DNA from: Malachius bipustulatus
Lineage: Eukaryota; Arthropoda; Insecta; Coleoptera; Melyridae
Length of the DNA stretch: 64,000 nucleotides
Direction: 5' to 3'
Assembly (NCBI GenBank): GCA_910589415.1
Contig: OU342636.1
Span: 45,771,735 to 45,835,734 of the forward strand
Below the pieces are notes generated by a model that was not told the DNA's origin, made no database searches, and worked only from the letters and a program-made list of their open reading frames with translations. Positions 36,903 through 45,500 of the stretch are shown here, piece after piece. Position 1 is the stretch's first letter. The number at the start of each line of letters is the position of its first letter. The position numbers and the translations under genes were made by a program.

Positions 36903-39710
36903 TTAGCCCCAGGCCAGGTGCAAAGCCTGTCCTGCTCTCCGAACGAGGTCCGACCTATAACGCTTTTTAAAGCAATGTAGAGTAGCATTCTTAAAACTAT
37001 CAGGTATAGAATTATACACAGAGACGGCGTTGTACGAAAAACATTTTCTAAACGAGGCAAGGCGATATCTCGGCATCATTAAAGTTCTACCATGTCTAAT
37101 AGTTCGTCCATGCATGTCGCCTCTAAATAAAAGCTTTTCCCTAAGGTAAGAGGGAGAAGATGTAGCCAGAACCCTAAAGACGAATGATCCCATGTGATAC
37201 CTAAAAATGTCGTCCACTTTAAGCCATCCAAGAGTGTTTATTTTCTTGGATACCCTGTCATGTTTGCGAAGACCATATACAAACCTGCAACAATAGTTTT
37301 GAATTTTTTGGAGCCTGTATTTAGTCGTTTGATAAAGGCATGGATAGTACAAAAGTAAACCATAATTTAGAATGGAGAGAACCAAGGTCTCGCAAAGTTT
37401 CCTCCGTAATGCAAAATTTAAAAACTTTCTATTCCTGTACAACTGTCTCAGGACCAGATAGGACTTCTTTACTAAAAGAGAAACATGTTCTTCAAATCTG
37501 AGCCTGCAGTCAAATATCACGCCAAGATTCCTAGCCGTCTGCGAGGTCTCAAGAACATTTCCCTGGATGACTAGTTGTAAATTATCAGTATCTACAGGAA
37601 CAGAACCAGGAGAGAAACTCATAACGTTGCACTTTTTAGAGTTTAGCCTGAGATTATGTGCCTTTGAAAAATGTTCTATGTTTAAAAGGTCATAGTTAAT
37701 GAGTTCTGAAGCAATTCGAGCTAGTTCCGGTTTAAAGGAATAATGTAGTTGGATATCATCAGCAAATGAATGTATATTAACGAAATCTAGGGATTTCCAG
37801 ATGTCAGAGACATAAATTAAAAAGAGCAACGGACCCAATACCGACCCCTGCGGGACGCCAGAGGTGACTTGAGAAAATAACGATGACGAATTCTCAACCA
37901 CAACCTTCTGTTGCCGATCATCCAAGTAGGACTGAAAGAAGGCACAAGACGTGGCATCAAAGCCATAGTATGCAAGCTTGGAACACAAAAGTTGATGATC
38001 CAAGGTGTCGAATGCCTTTGAAAAATCAAGCAGGACAACCGACGTAGCGAGTCCAGTGTCCAGCGATTTAATAATATGATCGACAATATCGACAAGCAAC
38101 GTGGTTGTACTAAAGCCCTTGCGAAAGCCAGACTGAGACTCGGGTATTATCCGCTGCTCAATAATATATTCGTATACCTGCTTTGACACCACTTTTTCCA
38201 AAATCTTTGACATAGTTGGAAGGATGCTTATAGGACGCAAGTCACTATAAGTTTGAGGAGTCTTCGTCTTCGGTAGCGGCAAAACAATGGAGCTCCTCCA
38301 AGCCTTCGGAAAGTAGCCAGACTCTAAACAAGTATTAACAATATGCGTTATGAATGGCGCAACGACGTGTGCACAATATTGAAGCATTTTTGCCGTTACA
38401 TTGTCAACTCCTACTGCGGCAGACTTCAGACCCATTACAATGGATATAACCTCCTCGACTGTGCACATTTTAAACTGAAATGAGACATTTTCATTGTATT
38501 TTCGCATGTTATAGTAATGAGTGGTCTCCTGACAGTTATTTTTTTTAGTGAATACGGACAAAAAATACCTGTTTATCTGATCAGCATTCCTTAAGTTAAT
38601 AGGAATCTCAGTTGAAGTTCTATGCTTAATATTAAGTTTATCAATAGCTCTCCAAAATTTCCTGCTGTTATGACTCTTCGACAAAAAGTCGAGGTAAGCG
38701 GACTTTTCCCTTCTAATGGCGCCAGTAACCGTATTACGCAGATCCCTATAATAAATCAGATCAGTCGCGCTTTTAGTACGTTTATACCTACTCAGCGCAC
38801 CGTCACGCAGTTTCATCATGTCGCGGATGTTAGGAGTCAACCAAGGAGCAAATGGTTTGCTAGCTCTGGACGAAGTAAATGGAGCATGTAAATCAAACAA
38901 ATAAATGATGTTCTCTACAAAGAATTTGACTTTTTCATCAATATCTTTCATATACAAAATTTCTTCCCACCTCACCCTCAACAGATCTCCATTAAAATCA
39001 GCTACCGAAAATCTGCTAAAATCCCTGTATGTAATGAGCCTTGGTTTTGGTCGAATGTATCTAATATCAATTGAGCAGTACACGGCACGATGATCAGAAA
39101 TCTGATGTTCTAGAACACCAGAGTCCAACACCAGATTATCCCTGTTAGTGAAAATAACATCCAAAAGAGTTTGAGAGTTAGCCGTAACACGAGTGGGTTC
39201 GTCTATCAACTGAACAAAATCGTAAGACTCAATACAACGCGCAACCGCAGAATCCAACAGCTGATCCTCATTTATATCTCCCATCAACACTACATGGTCA
39301 TTTTGAGGTGTTATAAATGACAGACTAGAGTCCAAGTATTCTATGAAATCTCGCTGACCACAAGCAACTGTACGATAGATGACCCCGACCAACATGCAGT
39401 GTCTCCCAATCTTGATCGTGACAAACAAATGCTCAATGCCCTCTGGAGGTTCATAATCTCCCATGACCACAGCGCACTCAAAAGAACTTCGAATATAGAT
39501 GCCTACACCACCTCCCCTACCCACGCGATCTCTGCGATACAATTGAAAATCAGGTATGCTCAGTGAAGCATTACTTATGCGCTCATCAAGCCAAGTTTCG
39601 GTCATGCATACAATATCATAATTGTTTCGAATAACACAATCAGCAAATAAGTCGAACTTCGGAAAAAGGGAGCAGGTGTTGAAGTGGGCAACCTTAATAT
39701 TATCAGTCAT
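36903..39710 (-). CDS. LINE ORF2: APE endonuclease and reverse transcriptase
   Basis: An uninterrupted 935-residue frame that starts at an ATG overlapping the ORF1 stop and ends in TAA. The N-terminal apurinic-type endonuclease (about 1-215) shows Asn11 in HFNTCSL, Glu38 in MTETWLD, Asp145/Asn147 in MGDINED and the closing SDH (205-207): the residues that nick the target. The reverse transcriptase (about 470-740) shows LRPISILP (491-498), SGFRKGFST (527-535), motif A LLDFSKAFD with Asp562, motif B SGVPQGSVLGP (617-627), the catalytic FADD (649-652), LNSKKC (690-695) and NLGVIFD (728-734). The C-terminal part (about 760-935) has the RLQKIQN...RFVYGLR and LGWLKV blocks typical of CR1-group elements. 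There is no RNase H. All key residues are present and there is no stop, so it could encode an active enzyme that makes cDNA at the nicked target. Confidence 0.93.
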   Translation of the reverse strand: MTDNIKVAHFNTCSLFPKFDLFADCVIRNNYDIVCMTETWLDERISNASLSIPDFQLYRRDRVGRGGGVGIYIRSSFECAVVMGDYEPPEGIEHLFVTIKIGRHCMLVGVIYRTVACGQRDFIEYLDSSLSFITPQNDHVVLMGDINEDQLLDSAVARCIESYDFVQLIDEPTRVTANSQTLLDVIFTNRDNLVLDSGVLEHQISDHRAVYCSIDIRYIRPKPRLITYRDFSRFSVADFNGDLLRVRWEEILYMKDIDEKVKFFVENIIYLFDLHAPFTSSRASKPFAPWLTPNIRDMMKLRDGALSRYKRTKSATDLIYYRDLRNTVTGAIRREKSAYLDFLSKSHNSRKFWRAIDKLNIKHRTSTEIPINLRNADQINRYFLSVFTKKNNCQETTHYYNMRKYNENVSFQFKMCTVEEVISIVMGLKSAAVGVDNVTAKMLQYCAHVVAPFITHIVNTCLESGYFPKAWRSSIVLPLPKTKTPQTYSDLRPISILPTMSKILEKVVSKQVYEYIIEQRIIPESQSGFRKGFSTTTLLVDIVDHIIKSLDTGLATSVVLLDFSKAFDTLDHQLLCSKLAYYGFDATSCAFFQSYLDDRQQKVVVENSSSLFSQVTSGVPQGSVLGPLLFLIYVSDIWKSLDFVNIHSFADDIQLHYSFKPELARIASELINYDLLNIEHFSKAHNLRLNSKKCNVMSFSPGSVPVDTDNLQLVIQGNVLETSQTARNLGVIFDCRLRFEEHVSLLVKKSYLVLRQLYRNRKFLNFALRRKLCETLVLSILNYGLLLYYPCLYQTTKYRLQKIQNYCCRFVYGLRKHDRVSKKINTLGWLKVDDIFRYHMGSFVFRVLATSSPSYLREKLLFRGDMHGRTIRHGRTLMMPRYRLASFRKCFSYNAVSVYNSIPDSFKNATLHCFKKRYRSDLVRRAGQALHLAWG
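39703..39710 (-). promoter_or_regulatory. ORF1 stop / ORF2 start overlap ATGACTGA
   Basis: On the element strand the ORF2 ATG (39710-39708) lies five bases before the ORF1 TGA (39705-39703), giving an 8-nt overlap in a different frame. Such overlaps in LINEs fit translation of ORF2 by termination-reinitiation after ORF1. I see no obvious slippery heptamer. The coupling mechanism is inference. Confidence 0.6.
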
Positions 39711-40903
39711 ATTTAATTCTAGATTTAATGGCTGCGATTTTATTCAAGAAGTAAGAACATTGTTTACTATTTGCGATGTGATCGGTTGCATACTCAGTCT
39801 TAAACTTATCATTTATATAAGAGCAATTTGTACAACGCATTGACTCCCTATTACAGGACCTCCTATCGTGAGATTCAGAACAGTAAGAACATACGATGAC
39901 GGTACTATGACAATCTTTTTTTTGGTGGCCGATTCTGCAACAGTTGAAACACTTAACAAGACTGAAGTGTTCCCCAACTCTACACCTTGCCCAGCCAATG
40001 TAAACAGACCCCCTCTGCATCACAGTCTTGAAGATATCTGGCGGCAACTCCAGTACAACATTGAAGGTCTCTTTGTATCTAATTTTTGTCACCAATTTCA
40101 TATCATCTACAGAGCAAGACAGACGGTTGGCTGTGATAAGTCTGCTCAGAAAATCAGGATCTCCCGCCGAGGCGTCTTCCACACCATACACAATTATTCG
40201 TGGCCTTAGCTTCTTTGGTTCAGTTATTTTGTACTCTCCACCAAATTTCCTATCCAACATGTTCCGTAGTTTATCTCTAGAACCACTATCATTACAATTT
40301 ATAAGCAATCCATCCCTTATTAATCTGGTACCAACAACGCAGGCGTCGACTGAAGAAGGCTTGATCTTGGACTTGATATTGTTTGCGACATCGATATTTT
40401 TAACATCTGACTTTTCCGTTCTTACCAATAACAAAGATGATTCACTGCCGAGTCTGGCAGCAGACGCGTACGTTCCGCTTGTCCGGCCGCTATCGGCGAC
40501 CGATAAGCTATCGGAATTTTTACAAGACGAAGTATTTGCAGTTATTTTATTATTGGCTTTTAATAATTTATTTAAATATTCTAATTCTCCCACATACCTA
40601 GTTAGAACATCTCTTTCACGCGTTAGGCAATCAATTTCTTTAGTTAAGATTTCATATGACTGTGGAACTGAAGCATTCACAGGAGTGGCTATCTGACCTT
40701 GTCCACCACCACAGCAGTTGCGGCATCGAAATGATTCTTTATCAACCAAAACAACCCTTGAGATAGCATCCAAACACTTGACATGGACAGTTACATCACA
40801 TCCAAGTCCCAAACACATCACTAACGGCAGTAAATTTAGCACAAAATTTACACTTTTTATCGCAAGTTCTGTTTGAATCTTCGGATGTCGAACCGCCTGC
40901 CAT
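39703..40903 (-). pseudogene. LINE ORF1: PHD-like finger, coiled coil and CCHC knuckles, with a 5' frameshift
   Basis: Gag-like nucleic-acid-binding protein. The ATG at 40903 opens a frame with Cys14, Cys18 and Cys21 (CDKKCKFC) but meets TGA at 40798-40796. The main frame, one base further on, is open from upstream of the element and carries the rest: HVKC and CRNCC completing a PHD-like zinc finger, a leucine-rich coiled coil (about 40660-40550), a central region with KLRPRIIVYGV, then three knuckles: CFNCCRIGHQKKDC, a C-x2-C-x3-H-x4-C and a longer C-x2-C-x14-H-x6-C. The zinc ligands are split between two frames, so a net extra base between about 40840 and 40797 broke the gene (or the base call is wrong). 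PHD-like fingers in ORF1 are known in CR1-like elements. A long frame starting at 40977 would have its first 18 residues from satellite and is not the native start. Its TGA stop overlaps ORF2. Confidence 0.8.
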
Positions 40904-40922
40904 GACGGTCGTACCGTGAATG
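40889..40922 (-). promoter_or_regulatory. Candidate Inr plus DPE internal promoter at LINE 5' end
   Basis: The element begins CATTC directly after the target duplication, and with the flanking T it reads TCATTC, matching the arthropod initiator TCAKTY. Taking its A as +1, the bases at +28 to +33 (40894-40889) are GGTTCG, five of six matching the downstream promoter element RGWYVT. Jockey-like LINEs are known to use such a TATA-less Inr/DPE promoter and to begin with similar bases. Here the DPE would sit inside the first codons of ORF1. A 5-bp hairpin (ACGGT/ACCGT, loop of 3) lies in the leader at 40917-40905. Chance matches are possible. Confidence 0.45.
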
Positions 40923-40927
40923 AATTA
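40923..40927 (+). repeat. Target-site duplication AATTA, right copy
   Basis: After the element's 5' end (GTGAATG on the plus strand) the satellite resumes with AATTACGTCCCG. Only AATTA is shared with the left flank, and no base of the monomer is lost, which supports a single clean insertion. Confidence 0.7.
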
Positions 40928-42579
40928 CGTCCCGTTCTGAAGACATCGATTTTTCCTGAAAATATGAAGCTCTGCAAGTTTTTCAGAATTTTTTTTCTCT
41001 TCGATTTTGATGAAAATCCCTAGTCAGGCGATAGAAAGTGCGAGAAGTTCAGAACTGTAAGTGGTTTTTCTGTAGCTCTCCCCGTTTTCGAGATATGACC
41101 GTTTAAATTTGAAAATTTGCAAATTTTTTAGCTTTTCAAAATTTTTGATCTCGTTTTGTGAATAAACTGAGGACTTTACGGTCCAACTGGATTAATTTTC
41201 CGACTCATATGGCAATCGACTGTGTTCACACAAAATTACGTACCGTTCTGAAGACATCGATTTTTCCTGAAAATATGAAGCTCTGCAAGTTTTTCTGAAT
41301 TTTTTTTCTCTTCGATTTTGATGAAAATCCCTAGTCAGGCGATAGAAAGTGCGAGAAGTTCAGAACTGTAAGTGGTTTTTCTGTAGCTCTCCCCGTTTTT
41401 GAGATATGACCGTTTAAATTTGAAAATTTGCAAATTTTTTAGCTTTTCAAAATTTTTGATCTCGTTTTGTGAAAAAATTGAGGACTTTACGGTCCAACTG
41501 GATTAATTTTCCGACTCATATGGCAGTCGACTGTGTTCACACAAAATTACGCCCCGTTCTGAAGACATCGATTTTTCCTGAAAATATGAAGCTCTGCAAA
41601 TTTTTCAGATTTTTTTTTCTCTTCGATTTTGATGAAAATCTCTAGTCAGGCGATAGAAAGTGCGAGAAGTTCAGAACTGTAAGTGGTTTTTCTGTAGCTC
41701 TCCCCGTTTTTGAGATATGACCGTTTAAATTTGAAAATTTGCAAATTTTTTAGCTTTTCAAAATTTTTGATCTCGTTTTGTGAAAAAACTGAGGACTTTA
41801 CGGTCCAACTGGATTAATTTTCCGACTCATATGGCAATCGACTGTGTTCACACAAAATTACGTCCCGTTCTGAAGACATCGATTTTTCCTGAAAATATGA
41901 AGCTCTGCAAGTTTTTCAGAATTTTTTTTCTCTTCGATTTTGATGAAAATCTCTAGTCAGGCGATAGAAAGTGCGAGAAGTTCAGAACTGTAAGTGGTTT
42001 TTCTGTAGCTCTCCCCGTTTTTGAGATATGACCGTTTAAATTTGAAAATTTGCAAATTTTTTAGCTTTTCAAAATTTTTGATCTCGTTTTGTGAAAAAAC
42101 TGAGGACTTTACGGTCCAACTGGATTAATTTTCCGACTCATATGGCAGTCGACTGTGTTCACACAAAATTACGCCCCGTTCTGAAGACATCGATTTTTCC
42201 TGAAAATATGAAGCTCTGCAAATTTTTCAGATTTTTTTTTCTCTTCGATTTTGATGAAAATCTCTAGTCAGGCGATAGAAAGTGCGAGAAGTTCAGAACT
42301 GTAAGTGGTTTTTCTGTAGCTCTCCCCGTTTTTGAGATATGACCGTTTAAATTTGAAAATTTGCAAATTTTTTAGCTTTTCAAAATTTTTGATCTCGTTT
42401 TGTGAAAAAACTGAGGACTTTACGGTCCAACTGGATTAATTTTCCGACTCATATGGCAATCGACTGTGTTCACACAAAATTACGTCCCGTTCTGAAGACA
42501 TCGATTTTTCCTGAAAATATGAAGCTCTGCAAGTTTTTCAGAATTTTTTTTCTCTTCGATTTTGATGAAAATCCCTAGT

Positions 42580-45500
42580 CAGGCGATAGAAAGTGCGAGA
42601 AGTTCAGAACTGTAAGTGGTTTTTCTGTAGCTCTCCCCGTTTTTGAGATATGACCGTTTAAATTTGAAAATTTGCAAATTTTTTAGCTTTTCAAAATTTT
42701 TGATCTCGTTTTGCGAAAAAACTGAGGACTTTACGGTCCAACTGGACTAATTTTCCGACTCATATGGCAATCGACTGTGTTCACACAAAATTACGTCCCG
42801 TTCTGAAGACATCGATTTTTCCTGAAAATATGAAGCTCTGCAAGTTTTTCAGAATTTTTTTTCTCTTCGATTTTGATGAAAATCCCTAGTCGGGCGATAG
42901 AAAGTGCGAGAAGTTCAGAGCTGTAAGTGGTTTTTCTGTAGCTCTCCCCGTTTTCAAGATATGACCGTTTAAATTTGAAAATTTGCAATTTTTTTAGCTT
43001 TTCAAAATTTTTGATCTCGTTTTGCGAAAAAACTGAGGACTTTACGGTCCAACTGGACTAATTTTCCGACTCATATGGCAATCGACTGTGTTCACACAAA
43101 ATTACGTCCCGTTCTGAAGACATCGATTTTTCCTGAAAATATGAAGCTCTGCAAGTTTTTCAGAATTTTTTTTCTCTTCGATTTTGATGAAAATCCCTAG
43201 TCAGGCGATAGAAAGTGCGAGAAGTTCAGAACTGTAAGTGGTTTTTCTGTAGCTCTCCCCGTTTTTGAGATATGACCGTTTAAATTTGAAAATTTGCAAA
43301 TTTTTTAGCTTTTCAAAATTTTTGATCTCGTTTTGTGAAAAAATTGAGGACTTTACGGTCCAACTGGATTAATTTTCCGACTCATATGGCAGTCGACTAT
43401 GTTCACACAAAATTACGTCCCGTTCTGAAGACATCGATTTTTCCTGAAAATATGAAGCTCTGCAAATTTTTCAGATTTTTTTTTCTCTTCGATTTTGATG
43501 AAAATCTCTAGTCAGGCGATAGAAAGTGCGAGAAGTTCAGAACTGTAAGTGGTTTTTCTGTAGCTCTCCCCGTTTTTGAGATATGACCGTTTAAATTTGA
43601 AAATTTGCAAATTTTTTAGCTTTTCAAAATTTTTGATCTCGTTTTGTGAAAAAATTGAGGACTTTACGGTCCAACTGGATTAATTTTCCGACTCATATGG
43701 CAGTCGACTATGTTCACACAAAATTACGTCCCGTTCTGAAGACATCGATTTTTCCTGAAAATATGAAGCTCTGCAAATTTTTCAGATTTTTTTTTCTCTT
43801 CGATTTTGATGAAAATCTCTAGTCAGGCGATAGAAAGTGCGAGAAGTAAAGAACTGTAAGTGGTTTTTCTGTAGCTCTCCCCGTTTTTGAGATATGACCG
43901 TTTAAATTTGAAAATTTGCAAATTTTTTAGCTTTTCAAAATTTTTGATCTCGTTTTGTGAAAAAACTGAGGACTTTACGGTCCAACTGGATTAATTTTCC
44001 GACTCATATGGCAATCGACTGTGTTCACACAAAATTACGTCCCGTTCTGAAGACATCGATTTTTCCTGAAAATATGAAGCTCTGCAAGTTTTTCAGAATT
44101 TTTTTTCTCTTCGATTTTGATGAAAATCCCTAGTCAGGCGATAGAAAGTGCGAGAAGTTCAGAACTGTAAGTTGTTTTTCTGTAGCTCTCCCCGTTTTTG
44201 AGATATGACCGTTTAAATTTGAAAATTTGCAAATTTTTTAGCTTTTCAAAATTTTTGATCTCGTTTTGTGAAAAAATTGAGGACTTTACGGTCCAACTTG
44301 ATTAATTTTCCGACTCATATGGCAATCGACTGTGTTCACACAAAATTACGTCCCGTTCTGAAGACATCGATTTTTCCTGAAAATATGAAGCCTGCAAGTT
44401 TTTCAGAATTTTTTTTCTCTTCGATTTTGATGAAAATCCCTAGTCAGGCGATAGAAAGTGCGAGAAGTTCAGAACTGTAAGTGGTTTTTCTGTAGCTCTC
44501 CCCGTTTTCAAGATATGACCGTTTAAATTTGAAAATTTGCAAATTTTTTAGCTTTTCAAAATTTTTGATCTCGTTTTGTGAAAAAACTGAGGACTTTACG
44601 GTCCAACTGGATTAATTTTCCGACTCATATGGCAATCGACTGTGTTCACACAAAATTACGTCCCGTTCTGAAGACATCGATTTTTCCTGAAAATATGAAG
44701 CTCTGCAAGTTTTTCAGATTTTTTTTTCTCTTCGATTTTGATGAAAATCTCTAGTCAGGCGATAGAAAGTGCGAGAAGTTCAGAACTGTAAGTGGTTTTT
44801 CTGTAGCTCTCCCCGTTTTTGAGATATGACCGTTTAAATTTGAAAATTTGCAAATTTTTTAGCTTTTCAAAATTTTTGATCTCGTTTTGTGAAAAAACTG
44901 AGGACTTTACGGTCCAACTGGATTAATTTTCCGACTCATATGGCAATCGACTGTGTTCACACAAAATTACGTCCCGTTCTGAAGACATCGATTTTTCCTG
45001 AAAATATGAAGCTCTGCAAATTTTTCAGATTTTTTTTTCTCTTCGATTTTGATGAAAATCTCTAGTCAGGCGATAGAAAGTGCGAGAAGTTCAGAACTGT
45101 AAGTGGTTTTTCTGTAGCTCTCCCCGTTTTTGAGATATGACCGTTTAAATTTGAAAATTTGCAAATTTTTTAGCTTTTCAAAATTTTTGATCTCGTTTTG
45201 TGAAAAAACTGAGGACTTTACGGTCCAACTGGATTAATTTTCCGACTCATATGGCAATCGACTGTGTTCACACAAAATTACGCCCCGTTCTGAAGACATC
45301 GATTTTTCCTGAAAATATGAAGCTCTGCAAGTTTTTCAGAATTTTTTTTCTCTTCGATTTTGATGAAAATCCCTAGTCAGGCGATAGAAAGTGCGAGAAG
45401 TTCAGAACTGTAAGTGGTTTTTCTGTAGCTCTCCCCGTTTTTGAGATATGACCGTTTAAATTTGAAAATTTGCAAATTTTTTAGCTTTTCAAAATTTTTG

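Larger units (their letters stand above)
36586..40922 (-). mobile_element. Non-LTR retrotransposon (LINE), CR1-group-like, near full length
   Basis: A 4337-bp insertion on the minus strand that splits one satellite monomer. Reading 5' to 3': a 19-nt leader starting CATTC, ORF1 (ATG at 40903, stop at 39703), ORF2 (39710-36903) overlapping ORF1 by 8 nt, a 317-nt 3' untranslated part, AATAAA and a small stem-loop, then nine TTA repeats. It is flanked by AATTA on both sides. ORF2 has an apurinic-type endonuclease and a reverse transcriptase and no RNase H. ORF1 has a PHD-like finger, a coiled coil and CCHC knuckles. This combination with a microsatellite tail in place of poly(A) is known from CR1-group elements. 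The exact clade (CR1, L2, Daphne, Crack or a jockey relative) needs a tree. One frameshift in ORF1 suggests this copy is not autonomous. Confidence 0.93.

Noticed and set aside
37817..38095. 92-residue minus-strand frame inside ORF2
   Set aside because: Alternative frame over the reverse-transcriptase core; no independent signal.
40028..40696. 222-residue plus-strand frame, and the smaller plus-strand frames at 38622, 38905, 39622 and 39868
   Set aside because: Antisense shadows of ORF1 and ORF2 of the LINE, which show clear domains on the minus strand.
36586..40922. LTR retrotransposon or endogenous virus
   Set aside because: No long terminal repeats, protease, integrase, RNase H or envelope. 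The endonuclease is apurinic type and the end is a TTA microsatellite, as in LINEs.
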